Shown piece by piece: positions 21,069-28,972 of a stretch of 64,000 bases of DNA. Position 1 is the stretch's first letter, and every line of letters starts with the position of its first letter. The stretch comes from Carthagonibacter sp032251515. GTDB taxonomy: Bacteria > Gemmatimonadota > Gemmatimonadetes > Palauibacterales > Palauibacteraceae. The notes beneath the pieces were generated by a model. That model had not been told where the DNA came from, did no database searches, and worked only from the letters and a program-made list of their open reading frames with translations. The stretch is from positions 68,144 through 132,143 of the forward strand of contig JAVVDU010000002.1 of assembly GCA_032251515.1 (NCBI GenBank), written 5' to 3'. Made by a program: the position numbers and the translations under genes.

Positions 21069-22049
21069 TCATCCGCCGACCTGGCTCAGCGCGGCGAGGC
21101 CGCCGCTGCCCTTTGCGGAACCGAGCTGCAGCAAGTGTCGTTCCGGCTTGCCGGCGAGCGCCCGTTCGACCGCGGCCCGGATCGGGACGCCGGCGCGGAG
21201 CGGTGTCCGCAGGTCGACTTCGTGCGTCCCGAACAGGCAGGTCCGCAGCCGGCCGTCGGCCGTGAGGCGCATCCGGTTGCAGCGGTCGCAGTAGTCGTGC
21301 GACAGGGGCGTGATGACACCGACCGAGCCCGGCGCCCCGGGGAACCGGAAGCAGCGCGCCGGACCATTTCCCGGAGGGCCCTCGTCCGGGACCAGCTCCT
21401 CCAGCGCCGCCACGCGCCCGAGGATCTCGTCGGCGCCCACGAACCGCTCCGCCAGGTGCAGGTTCTCCTCCACCGGCATGAGCTCGATGAACCGGACGTG
21501 CCAGGGCCGCTCGCGGGTGATCGCGGCGAGATCCGGCACCTCGTCATCGTTCAGGCCGCGCAGCACCACCGTGTTGATCTTGAGCGGCGCGAACCCGAGC
21601 CGCTCGGCCTCCTCGATCCCCTCCAGCATCGCGTCGAAGAACCGGGCGGGCCGTCGCGCGATCGTCTCGAACCGGTCACGCTGCAGGGTGTCGACGCTGA
21701 CGTTCACCCGGTCGAGACCGGCCTCCCGCAACTCCGTCGCGCGGTCTGCCAGGAGGACCGCGTTCGTCGACAGCGCGAGATCCTCGATGCCCGGAACGGC
21801 CCGGATCATCCGCACGAGCTCGGGCAGATCGCGGCGTACCAGGGGCTCCCCCCCCGTGAGGCGGACCGCGCGCAGGCCGAGGTCCGCCATCTGCCGGACC
21901 GCGGAGACGATCTCCTCGAAGGTGAGGAGCGCGGGACGTGGCAGCCACGCGAGGCCTTCGACTGGAAGGCAGTACGCGCAACGCAGGTTGCACTTGTCCG
22001 TCACCGAGATCCGGAGGTAGTCGATCCGGCGCCCGAAGCCGTCCTTCAT
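21069..22049 (-). CDS. moaA: GTP 3',8-cyclase (molybdenum cofactor step 1)
   Basis: Radical-SAM enzyme, 326 residues, that with MoaC turns GTP into cyclic pyranopterin monophosphate. The N-terminal SAM cluster is TDKCNLRCAYC near residue 17. The second cluster is formed by the CDRCNRMRLTADGRLRTC block near 260, which also carries the GTP-binding arginines. TGGEPLVRRDLPELVR near 65 is the conserved SAM-binding strand. The C-terminus lacks a canonical GG tail and ends in LSQVGG, which is close to it. ATG overlaps the moaE stop as ATGA. MoaC is not in this window. Confidence 0.95.
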   Translation of the reverse strand: MKDGFGRRIDYLRISVTDKCNLRCAYCLPVEGLAWLPRPALLTFEEIVSAVRQMADLGLRAVRLTGGEPLVRRDLPELVRMIRAVPGIEDLALSTNAVLLADRATELREAGLDRVNVSVDTLQRDRFETIARRPARFFDAMLEGIEEAERLGFAPLKINTVVLRGLNDDEVPDLAAITRERPWHVRFIELMPVEENLHLAERFVGADEILGRVAALEELVPDEGPPGNGPARCFRFPGAPGSVGVITPLSHDYCDRCNRMRLTADGRLRTCLFGTHEVDLRTPLRAGVPIRAAVERALAGKPERHLLQLGSAKGSGGLAALSQVGG

Positions 22050-22576
22050 GCCCCTCCTTCGTCATACGTCCGCATCGGAACCTCATCCGCGGACCGGACG
22101 CCGGGATCGACGCCGTCCAGCCAGCGACTCGTGCCGTCCTCGTAGACTTCGCGCTTCCAGACCGGAAGCCGGCCTTTCACCTGCTCCACCACGTAGCGGG
22201 CGGCCGCGAACCCGGCGGCCCGGCGCGGCGCCGCGACGGCGACCAGCAGGCTCCATTCCCCCGGATGCACATCGCCGGCACGGTGACGGACGGCCACCTG
22301 CGTGGCCCCGCACCGCTCGATGGCCTCCGCGCCGATCGCCGCCAGGATGTCCGCGGCCATCGCTTCGTAGGCTTCGTAGTGGAGAACGCGGACCGCGCGA
22401 CCCTCGTTCCTGCCGCGCACGCGGCCGCCGAACAGGACCACGGCGCCCTCGCCGCCATCCTCGACGAGGCGGAGAAGTCCGTCGGGAGAAATCCGGTCCG
22501 TCACGATCTCCGCGCAGCGCACGCCAGGTGACGCAGCGCCCGCGGGACGGGAGCCGGGAGGCCCTGAAGGCGTCAC
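22046..22576 (-). CDS. moaE: Molybdopterin synthase catalytic subunit
   Basis: The large subunit of molybdopterin synthase, which transfers sulfur from MoaD to precursor Z. The 176-residue product has GAVVLFGGRVRGRNEGRAVRVLHYEAY near residue 55, the HRAGDVHPGEWSLLVAV strand near 100, and the active-site lysine stretch VKGRLPVWKREVYEDGT near 138. About 25 N-terminal residues precede the core. I chose the GTG at 22576, just after the moaD stop; the open frame upstream overlaps moaD and is not used. Its stop overlaps moaA. Confidence 0.93.
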   Translation of the reverse strand: MTPSGPPGSRPAGAASPGVRCAEIVTDRISPDGLLRLVEDGGEGAVVLFGGRVRGRNEGRAVRVLHYEAYEAMAADILAAIGAEAIERCGATQVAVRHRAGDVHPGEWSLLVAVAAPRRAAGFAAARYVVEQVKGRLPVWKREVYEDGTSRWLDGVDPGVRSADEVPMRTYDEGGA

Positions 22577-22595
22577 GGCCGGTCGCGGACCCGGC

Positions 22596-22859
22596 TCAAC
22601 CGCCGGCGACCGGCGGCACGAGCGCCACCTCGTCCCCCGCCGCAAGATCGCGGTCGGGCGGGGCGAAGCGCCGGTTCACGGCGACGGCCACCGCGGCGGG
22701 AAGCGCGTCGAGCGGCGGCGCCGACCTCAGCTGGTCCACGAGGTCGCGCACCCGGCTCCCCGGCGGGACGGAGATCTCCATCTCCCCCCGGCCCGCCATC
22801 TCCCGGAAGGGCCCGAACAGCAGCAGACGGATCGGGATGCCCGTCTCGACCTGGCGCAC
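22596..22859 (-). CDS. moaD: Molybdopterin synthase sulfur carrier subunit
   Basis: Ubiquitin-like sulfur carrier of 87 residues ending in the required Gly-Gly (PPVAGG), which is thiocarboxylated before sulfur transfer to the pterin. The beta-grasp core is visible as RLLLFGPFREMAG, the VRDLVDQL helix, and AVNRRFAPPDRDLAAGDEVALVPP. The start is GTG at 22859, one base beyond the stop of the 98-residue upstream gene. It forms a tight unit with moaE and moaA. Confidence 0.93.
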   Translation of the reverse strand: MRQVETGIPIRLLLFGPFREMAGRGEMEISVPPGSRVRDLVDQLRSAPPLDALPAAVAVAVNRRFAPPDRDLAAGDEVALVPPVAGG

Positions 22860-22860
22860 G

Positions 22861-23157
22861 TCAGGTGTCGGACGCCGCTGGCGGCCCGCCCCGGGAACCG
22901 TTCGTCTCGAGATAGGTCAGCAGCTTCCCGATCGCGTCGTTGCTGCGGAGCGTGCTGATCCGGACCCGCGTGCCGTTCCCCTCCGGATCGGGGAACGCCG
23001 CGAGGGCGATGCGGCTGCGGAACGTGCTCACGGTGAGGCTCGTCTCGCTCTCCTCCACGATCGAGGCGGCGTGCAGCGAACCCTCCCCGGTGAAGAAACG
23101 CTTCGCCTCGTCCACGACCTGCGCGGGGGTGAGCCCGCTGACGATCTCGCTTATCAT
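22861..23157 (-). CDS. 98-residue protein of unknown function, first gene of the moa unit
   Basis: A 98-residue soluble protein that opens with MISEIVSGLTPAQVVDEAKRFF and continues with alternating beta strands (SIVEESETSLTVSTFRSRIALAAFP and TRVRISTLRSN), then a short helix and a polar tail. It looks like a small alpha/beta or SRPBCC-like fold, but I cannot assign it. ATG at 23157 with a purine-rich GGAGAG stretch about 11 bases upstream; the open frame extends further but overlaps the aminotransferase leader. Its stop is followed after one base by moaD, so it is likely co-expressed with cofactor synthesis. Confidence 0.7.
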   Translation of the reverse strand: MISEIVSGLTPAQVVDEAKRFFTGEGSLHAASIVEESETSLTVSTFRSRIALAAFPDPEGNGTRVRISTLRSNDAIGKLLTYLETNGSRGGPPAASDT

Positions 23158-23181
23158 GAAATATTCGCTCTCCAGACCTGC

Positions 23182-23211
23182 TTGACGCCCTCGCGCCGCG
23201 TCGGATACGTT
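23182..23211 (+). promoter_or_regulatory. Candidate sigma-70 type promoter for the aminotransferase
   Basis: TTGACG at 23182-23187 matches the -35 consensus at five of six positions. It is followed after 18 bases by TACGTT, a weak -10. The aminotransferase start lies about 110 bases downstream. The box overlaps the leader of the divergent moa unit, so the two directions may interfere. Only the -35 is convincing. Confidence 0.35.
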
Positions 23212-23321
23212 TCGCCGCCTGATCGGCGGGTCCGGCGGGCCGGATGCCAGAGGGCTCGCCGCCATGTCATCGAAGCTATCGAAACGGCCCGCCGCCTTCA
23301 ATCGTCAGGCCCGGAGCGCTT

Positions 23322-24503
23322 GTGCACTTCTCGAGCAACGTCGCCTCGCTGACCCCCTCCGCCACCCTGGCGATCACCGCGCGCGCGCGCGCAGTGCGGG
23401 CGACCGGCCGCTCGGTGGTGGACCTGTCGGCCGGCGAGCCGTCGTTTCCGACACCGCGGGCCGCGGCCGTGGGTGCCGCCGAGGCGGTGCGGGCCGGTCC
23501 CACGGGATATCCACCCACGCCCGGCTTCCCGGAGCTGCGCGAGTCGATCGCCTCGTACGTCCGCGAGACGACGTCCGCCGCGGAGGTCTCCCCCGAGGAG
23601 GTGCTGGTCAGCGCGGGAGTGAAGCAGGCCCTGTTCAACCTCGTCTTCTGTCTCGCCGGTGAGGGCGACGAAGTCCTCGTTCCGTCGCCCTACTGGACCA
23701 GCTACATCGCGATCGTGGAACTCGCCCGGGCACGCCCGGTCGTGGTGCCGGTCGGATCGGCCGGCACCGCCGCGCCCGCCGTCGAGGCGCTGGAACGTCA
23801 CCGGACCGGCCGGACGCGGGCGCTGTTGCTGAACAGCCCCGCGAACCCGTCCGGCCGCTCGTGTTCCCTCGCGCACCTCGAGGAGATCTGCGCCTGGGCC
23901 GGGCGCCACGGGATCTGGGTCCTGTCGGACGAGATCTACCGGCGACTCTACTACGCGGGGCCCTCCGCGCCGTCCGTGCTCGACGTCGAGGACCGACCCG
24001 AGCGGGTCGTCATGCTGGATGGCGTGTCGAAGGCGTTCTCGATGCCGGGCTGGCGGATCGGGTGGGCCGTGGCTCCCCCGGACCTGCTGGACAAGGCCGC
24101 GGCGCTGCAGAGCCAGACGACCTCCGCGGCCGCCGGGCCCTCCCAGTACGCCGCCCACGCGATCCTGCGCGCCCCGGAGCGGGAAGAGGTGGTGACCGGC
24201 TTCCGTGACACGCTCGACCGGCGGCGGCGGGCCGCCGTGCGGGCGCTGGCCGGGATTCCCGGACTCGCGGTGCCGGAACCGTCCGGTGCGCTGTACGCCT
24301 GGGGACGTCTCGCGCCGGCCGGGCCGTTCGGCGAGGACTCCCTGAGCGCCGCCGATGCGCTGCTGCGCGAGCAGGGCGTCGCGGTCGTGCCCGGTGAGGC
24401 GTTCGGCGCGCCCGGCCACCTCAGGATGAACTTCGCCGTCGAGGAGGCGGTGTTCGCGGAAGGCGCGGATCGCATCCGCGCCTTCTTCGCCGGGCGCGCC
24501 TGA
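23322..24503 (+). CDS. Class I/II pyridoxal-phosphate aminotransferase (AspB/AAT-like)
   Basis: A 393-residue cytoplasmic fold-type I aminotransferase. The PLP lysine sits in LDGVSKAFSMPGWRIGW near residue 234. NSPANPSGRSCS near 174 gives the conserved asparagine, LSDEIYRRLYY near 207 the aspartate and tyrosine, and HLRMNFAVEE near 367 the carboxylate-binding arginine. The N-terminus LTPSATLAITARARAV is typical of bacterial aspartate or prephenate aminotransferases of subgroup Igamma. The start is GTG at 23322 with GGAG five bases before it; the open frame upstream lacks a good site. It converges on the HU gene. Confidence 0.92.
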   Translation: MHFSSNVASLTPSATLAITARARAVRATGRSVVDLSAGEPSFPTPRAAAVGAAEAVRAGPTGYPPTPGFPELRESIASYVRETTSAAEVSPEEVLVSAGVKQALFNLVFCLAGEGDEVLVPSPYWTSYIAIVELARARPVVVPVGSAGTAAPAVEALERHRTGRTRALLLNSPANPSGRSCSLAHLEEICAWAGRHGIWVLSDEIYRRLYYAGPSAPSVLDVEDRPERVVMLDGVSKAFSMPGWRIGWAVAPPDLLDKAAALQSQTTSAAAGPSQYAAHAILRAPEREEVVTGFRDTLDRRRRAAVRALAGIPGLAVPEPSGALYAWGRLAPAGPFGEDSLSAADALLREQGVAVVPGEAFGAPGHLRMNFAVEEAVFAEGADRIRAFFAGRA

Positions 24504-24516
24504 CCGGACCGCCGGG

Positions 24517-24801
24517 TCAGTCGGAGTCGACCTCCGCCTTGAACAGGCGCGACGGCTTGAACACGGGGACGGCCCGGCTGGGGACCTGGACGGTCTCCCC
24601 GGTGCGCGGGTTCCGCGCCACGCGCGGCCGGCGCTGGCGCACCTTGAACGTGCCGAAGCCCCGGATCTCGATGTGCTTCCCCTCCGACAGCGCGAGCTTC
24701 ACGGCGTTGAGGAAGGCATCCACCACCGCGGCGCAGTCCTTCTTCGTCACCCCGGGTCCGATCGCCTCGTAGACCTGTTCGACTAGATCTGCCTTCGTCA
24801 T
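24517..24801 (-). CDS. HU/IHF-family DNA-binding protein
   Basis: A 94-residue histone-like protein that bends and compacts DNA. It starts MTKADLVEQVYEAIG, has the helix-turn-helix dimer core and the conserved IRGFGTFKVRQR segment. The DNA-binding arm is RVARNPRTGETVQVPSR with the intercalating proline, and it ends in VFKPSRLFKAEV. The ATG at 24801 has GGAGGAGAC upstream and the GGAGACGGCGATG leader seen at two other genes. It follows sppA by 53 bases on the same strand. Confidence 0.95.
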   Translation of the reverse strand: MTKADLVEQVYEAIGPGVTKKDCAAVVDAFLNAVKLALSEGKHIEIRGFGTFKVRQRRPRVARNPRTGETVQVPSRAVPVFKPSRLFKAEVDSD

Positions 24802-24854
24802 CGCCGTCTCCTCCCGTTCTGGTTGATGCGCCGCCCTCGCCTGTCCCGTCCCCC

Positions 24855-25754
24855 CTAGCGGATCCACTCGAACCGCAACTCCGGCAACCCCGTCGCGCCG
24901 CGCGCCAGCGCCCTGCCCCACGACAGGAGCCGCGATTCCTCGACTCCCTGCAGGAGATCCAGCAGGCTCACGCGCTCCTCGGCCGGCCGCACGGTGCGCG
25001 GCCGCGTCCCGATCCCCGCCATCTCCCCCGCCACATCCACGGCGTCCTGCAGGGTCCCGAGGCGATCGATGAGACCCAGGTCGACCGCCCGCTGTCCGGA
25101 GACGACCCGCCCGTCCGCCAGGCGCTCCACCTCGGCGGGCTCGAGTCCCCTCCCCTCCACCACGGCCTCCACGAACTGCGACCGCACGTCATCCGCCAGG
25201 CGCTGGAGCACCGCACGCTCCTCCGGTGCCAGGGGACGCGCCGGAGAGCCGAGATCCTTCAGTTCACCGCTCTTCACCACCTGCAGGTCGATCCCCATCC
25301 AGTCGAGCAATTCCCCGGCATCGGGAAACTGCATCACGACCCCGATCGACCCCGTGATCGCCCCCGGCAGCGCGAGGATCGAGTCCGCGGGGAGGGCGGC
25401 GTAATAGCCGCCCGACGCTCCCACCCCGCCGATCCACGCGATGAGGGGGCGTCCGTCCTCCTCGCGCAGCCGCCGCAGGGCCCCGTGGATCTCCTGGGAG
25501 GCACCGACCGTCCCTCCCGGAGACCGGATCTCCAAGACGAACGCCCGAACCGACGGATCGGAACGGAAGCGCTCCAGCTGCTCGAGGAACCGCGACTCCG
25601 AATCCAGCACGCCGACCAGTGGCAGGATCGCCACCCGGCTCGGCACGAGTCCGGGGACCCGCCCCCCGGACGCGAGGCGCAACGTCAGGACCGCTCCCGA
25701 GCCGAACAGGAGAAGCAGGACGACGATACCGACAACCGTCGAGCGACGTTGCAA
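24855..25754 (-). CDS. sppA: Signal peptide peptidase SppA, short form
   Basis: A membrane-anchored serine/lysine protease of 299 residues that degrades cleaved signal peptides. The N-terminal anchor is VVGIVVLLLLFGSGAVLTL. The nucleophile serine lies in GGVGASGGYYAALPADS near residue 115, and the general-base lysine in VVKSGELKDLGSPARPL near 165. IRSPGGTVGASQEIH is the oxyanion strand. This is the single-domain 36-kDa-type architecture. The start is uncertain; the frame opens with TTG at 25754 immediately before the anchor and there is no ATG or GTG in a better place. It follows carA by 94 bases. Confidence 0.92.
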   Translation of the reverse strand: MQRRSTVVGIVVLLLLFGSGAVLTLRLASGGRVPGLVPSRVAILPLVGVLDSESRFLEQLERFRSDPSVRAFVLEIRSPGGTVGASQEIHGALRRLREEDGRPLIAWIGGVGASGGYYAALPADSILALPGAITGSIGVVMQFPDAGELLDWMGIDLQVVKSGELKDLGSPARPLAPEERAVLQRLADDVRSQFVEAVVEGRGLEPAEVERLADGRVVSGQRAVDLGLIDRLGTLQDAVDVAGEMAGIGTRPRTVRPAEERVSLLDLLQGVEESRLLSWGRALARGATGLPELRFEWIR

Positions 25755-25848
25755 GGCCAGGAGTCCCGGGAAACGTGGGTCCGGCGATCGGAGACGGGAC
25801 GGACCCGTCCCCCTCGCGCCTCAACCTACGCCCTTAGCTGGAGACCTG

Positions 25849-26988
25849 TCAACCGTTTGGGGAACGGCCACTTGCGGTGACGGCCGCGAGGAAGCGCTCG
25901 AAGAGGTGCCGAGCGTCGTGCGGACCGGGGGCAGCCTCGGGATGATACTGAACGCCGAATGCGCGAAGTGTCTTGTGGGCAACGCCTTCCACGGTGCCAT
26001 CGTTGAGGTTGCGGTGCGTCACGCGCAAGGCGGGAGCCCCCGTAACCTCCCCCTCCTCCCCCCGGATCGCGAACCCGTGGTTCTGTGAGGTGATCTCCAC
26101 CTCGCCGCTGTCCAGGTCCCGAACCGGATGGTTTCCTCCCCTGTGTCCGTACGGGAGCTTCCACGTGTCACCGCCGAACGCGCGGGCGAGCAGCTGGCAG
26201 CCGAGGCAGATGCCGAACACGGGGACGCCGGCCTCGGCTACCGCGCGGACCGTCTCCGGGGCGCCCGGAATCGCCGCAGGATCGCCGGGTCCGTTCGAGA
26301 CGAACAGGCCCGCGGGGCCCGAGTCGAGGATCTCGGCGGCGGGGGTCGCGGCCGGGACCACGAGGACGCGCAGGCCCGCGGCGGCGAGGATCCGCAGGCT
26401 CTCCCGCTTGATGCCCAGGTCCAGGCACACCACGAGGGGCCCGTCCGGCGCCCCGGACGCGAACTCGTACGGTTCCCGCGTGGAGACGCCCGTCGCCAGG
26501 TCCCGTCCTTCCATGGGCGGCTCGGCCGCGAGCAGGGCCGCGACCTGCTCCGCCGTGCGGTCGGAGCGCGCGATCACGGCCCTCATGGCGCCACGGGACC
26601 GGACGTGACGGGTGAGCGCCCGCGTGTCCACCGAGACCATGGCGGGGATCTGCCGCTCGCGCAGCCATTCCCCGAGGTCTCCCTCCGCCCGTGCCGCGTA
26701 CGCCGCGCCGCTGAGCTCGCGGACCACGAAGCCGGCCACGTGCGGACGGGCGGCCTGGTCGTCCCGGCCCGCGATTCCGTAGTTGCCGATCATCGGTGCG
26801 GTCATCACGACGATCTGCCCGGCGTAGGAGGGGTCGGTCAGGACCTCCTGGTATCCCGCCAGGTTCGTCGTGAAGACGACCTCCCCGGTTCCCTCCGCAC
26901 CGGAGCCCGCCAGGCGGCCGGAGAAGCGCGTCCCGTCCTCCAGGACGAGGACGCCGTCGGGCTCTTGCGTCAGTGGCTCGGCGGGCAT
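25849..26988 (-). CDS. carA: Carbamoyl-phosphate synthase small (glutaminase) chain
   Basis: A class I glutamine amidotransferase of 379 residues that supplies ammonia to CarB for carbamoyl phosphate, used in pyrimidine and arginine synthesis. The CarA-specific N-domain has FTTNLAGYQEVLTDPSYAGQ near residue 40. The nucleophile is in FGICLGCQLLARA near 265, and the His-Glu pair in VQYHPEAAPGPHD near 350. ATG at 26988 was chosen because upstream residues are low-complexity Arg/Pro. No carB is adjacent, which is unusual because the two are often together. The gene is divergent from the RNase H homologue with only 47 bases between starts. Confidence 0.96.
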   Translation of the reverse strand: MPAEPLTQEPDGVLVLEDGTRFSGRLAGSGAEGTGEVVFTTNLAGYQEVLTDPSYAGQIVVMTAPMIGNYGIAGRDDQAARPHVAGFVVRELSGAAYAARAEGDLGEWLRERQIPAMVSVDTRALTRHVRSRGAMRAVIARSDRTAEQVAALLAAEPPMEGRDLATGVSTREPYEFASGAPDGPLVVCLDLGIKRESLRILAAAGLRVLVVPAATPAAEILDSGPAGLFVSNGPGDPAAIPGAPETVRAVAEAGVPVFGICLGCQLLARAFGGDTWKLPYGHRGGNHPVRDLDSGEVEITSQNHGFAIRGEEGEVTGAPALRVTHRNLNDGTVEGVAHKTLRAFGVQYHPEAAPGPHDARHLFERFLAAVTASGRSPNG

Positions 26989-27035
26989 TGCTTGCGGCAC
27001 GACGTCGGCACGGAAACTCCCATGCGAGGCTCGAG

Positions 27036-27635
27036 GTGGACGGCGGAACGGTCTATATCTACGCGGACGAGTCGTGCCTCGGCAACCAGTTCCGCGGGCG
27101 GGCACGGCCCGGCGCGGCCGCCGGCCTCCTCGAGCGCTTCGACTCCCGGCGCGGCTGGTACCGCAAGGATTTCGCCTGCTTCGAGGCCGACACGACGAAC
27201 AACCGGATGGCCCTGCGGTCCGGGGCGCTGGGGCTCCGGTCCCTGAGGCGCGCCTCCGATGTGGTGTTCACCTCCGACAGCCGCTACCTGGTGACGGGCA
27301 TGAAGGAGTGGGTGCATGCGTGGGCGCGGAAGGGGTGGTCCCGTCGGGGGGGACCGATCGAGAACCTCGACCTGTGGCGCGAGCTCGTCGTGGCGGCGCG
27401 CCCGCACCGCATCGAGTGGCGCTGGGTGAAAGGACACGCCGGTCATCCGAAGAACGAGTACGTGAACTTCCTGGCGGTGCGGACGGCCCGCAGCGGGCAG
27501 GCGCCGGCGGGCCTGGCTCCGTCGGGATTCCCGGAATGGCTGGAAGCGCAGCGCGAGCGTGGTCGGTACGAGGAATGGCTCGACGTGCCCCCGGCCGAGC
27601 CGTTCCGGCCCGACCCTTCGCCCCCTGCCGCCTGA
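27036..27635 (+). CDS. RNase HI-fold protein with altered catalytic acids
   Basis: A 199-residue protein clearly homologous to ribonuclease HI: YIYADESCLGN at the start, DTTNNRMAL near 52, VVFTSDSRYLVTGMKEWVHAW near 76, and WVKGHAGHPKNEY near 130. Against the E. coli enzyme, D10 and D70 are kept (D11, D81) and H124 is kept (H134). E48 is replaced by alanine (A59), D134 by asparagine (N144), and the glycine after D10 by glutamate (E12). A 19-residue insertion-like segment follows the first strand, and a 50-residue C-terminal tail is extra. GTG at 27036 with GAGG upstream is the best start. It may be a degraded or rewired nuclease. Confidence 0.85.
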   Translation: MDGGTVYIYADESCLGNQFRGRARPGAAAGLLERFDSRRGWYRKDFACFEADTTNNRMALRSGALGLRSLRRASDVVFTSDSRYLVTGMKEWVHAWARKGWSRRGGPIENLDLWRELVVAARPHRIEWRWVKGHAGHPKNEYVNFLAVRTARSGQAPAGLAPSGFPEWLEAQRERGRYEEWLDVPPAEPFRPDPSPPAA

Positions 27636-27684
27636 CGGACGGGCCCCGGCGAAACGTCGTGCAGCGCCTTCCGCCCGCTTCCGG

Positions 27685-28113
27685 TCAGCCGCCCGGTTCC
27701 TCGGCGGGCGCGGTCCCCTGCTCGCCCGCGGCCCCTTCCCCGCCCGTGGCGGGAGCGCCGGCTTCCTCGAGGAGAGAAGCTTCCCCGCCGGACGATTCGC
27801 TCTCGAGCACCGAAGCGGGGCGCTGCCCGGCGGGCGCGCCGAACTCCGAGCGGAGGATCGACTCGGGCGGCCCGGAGGTCCGGGCCGAGAGAATCGCGAG
27901 CACGATGGACAGGAACAGCAGCACGCCGCCGCCGATCCAGGTGGCCCGGGTGAGGACGTTGGCCGCCTGCCGGCTGCCGATGATGGAATCGGTGGACGAC
28001 GACGCGCCGCCGAACTCGGCCGCGAGCCCGCCCCCCTTGCCCGACTGCAGAAGTACGATCGCGATCAGCAGCAGCGCGACGATGACGACCAGGACGACCA
28101 GAAACGTGTACAT
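27685..28113 (-). CDS. secG: Protein translocase subunit SecG with long acidic tail
   Basis: SecG helps SecYEG export proteins by supporting SecA cycling. The product has 142 residues. Two helices are visible (TFLVVLVVIVALLLIAIVLLQ and WIGGGVLLFLSIVLAILSA) flanking the conserved loop SGKGGGLAAEFGGASS. The remaining 60 residues are a Glu/Gly/Ala/Pro-rich tail, about twice the normal length beyond helix 2, probably disordered in the cytoplasm. It follows tpiA by 82 bases, the common gapA-pgk-tpiA-secG order. Confidence 0.94.
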   Translation of the reverse strand: MYTFLVVLVVIVALLLIAIVLLQSGKGGGLAAEFGGASSSTDSIIGSRQAANVLTRATWIGGGVLLFLSIVLAILSARTSGPPESILRSEFGAPAGQRPASVLESESSGGEASLLEEAGAPATGGEGAAGEQGTAPAEEPGG

Positions 28114-28195
28114 CGAACCTCGGTTCCGGAAACAGGAACGCCGCGGACTTCCGCGCCCGCAGCGAAGGTAAAGCTAGCCCGATGCGCGGCCCCCG

Positions 28196-28972
28196 TCAAC
28201 GCGGGGGCAGCGTCACCGAACAGATCGCGGCGAAGGCCGCCGGATCGAGGCTGGCCCCTCCCACGAGCACGCCATCGACTCCATCCGCGGCCATCAGCTC
28301 GGCGATGTTCGCCGGCTTGACGCTGCCGCCGTACAGGATGGCCACGGCGCCTGCCGCGTCGGCGCCGAGCGAGTCCGCCAGGACGCCGCGCACGATCCCG
28401 TGGGCCCCGGCGGCATCGGAGGGCGAGGCGGTACGTCCCGTACCGATCGCCCACACCGGCTCGTACGCCCAGGTCAGTCCCGCAGCAGCCGCCGGCCCCA
28501 CCGCGCCGAGGACGGCCCCCACCTGCCGCACGAGGACCTGCTCGAGCTGCCCGGCCTCCCGCTCCGCGAGCGTCTCCCCCACGCAGACGAGCGGCCGGAG
28601 GCCCGCCTCGAGGATCCGTCCGACCTTTCGCACGACCCGCCCGTCGTCGTCGCCGAACTCCCGGCGCCGCTCGGAGTGCCCCGCGAGCGCCCACGTGGCG
28701 CCCGCCCCCGCCGCCATGGCGGCCGACACGGATCCCGTGTGGGCGCCTTCCGCCTCCTCGTGTACGTCCTGCACCCCGGCCGCGATGTCCGTCCGTTCCG
28801 CGACGCCGCCGGCCACCGCCTCCAGGCTGACCGCGGACGGAAAGACCAGGATGCGGCGATCCGGCCGAGGCGGGCAGGCGGGCAGGAACGCCTCGAGGAA
28901 CGCGCGGGCCTCGGGCGGCGACTTGTACATCTTCCAGTTGGCCGCGAACAGCGGCACGGCACGAGCGCTCAC
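28196..28972 (-). CDS. tpiA: Triosephosphate isomerase
   Basis: Interconverts dihydroxyacetone phosphate and glyceraldehyde 3-phosphate; 258 residues, standard TIM barrel. Catalytic residues are visible: N and K in FAANWKMYK near 11, the histidine in LAGHSERRREFGD near 98, and the glutamate in AYEPVWAIGTG near 170. The phosphate-binding ILYGGSVKPANIAELM is near 215. The start is GTG at 28972, which overlaps the pgk stop as GTGA. Confidence 0.97.
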   Translation of the reverse strand: MSARAVPLFAANWKMYKSPPEARAFLEAFLPACPPRPDRRILVFPSAVSLEAVAGGVAERTDIAAGVQDVHEEAEGAHTGSVSAAMAAGAGATWALAGHSERRREFGDDDGRVVRKVGRILEAGLRPLVCVGETLAEREAGQLEQVLVRQVGAVLGAVGPAAAAGLTWAYEPVWAIGTGRTASPSDAAGAHGIVRGVLADSLGADAAGAVAILYGGSVKPANIAELMAADGVDGVLVGGASLDPAAFAAICSVTLPPR

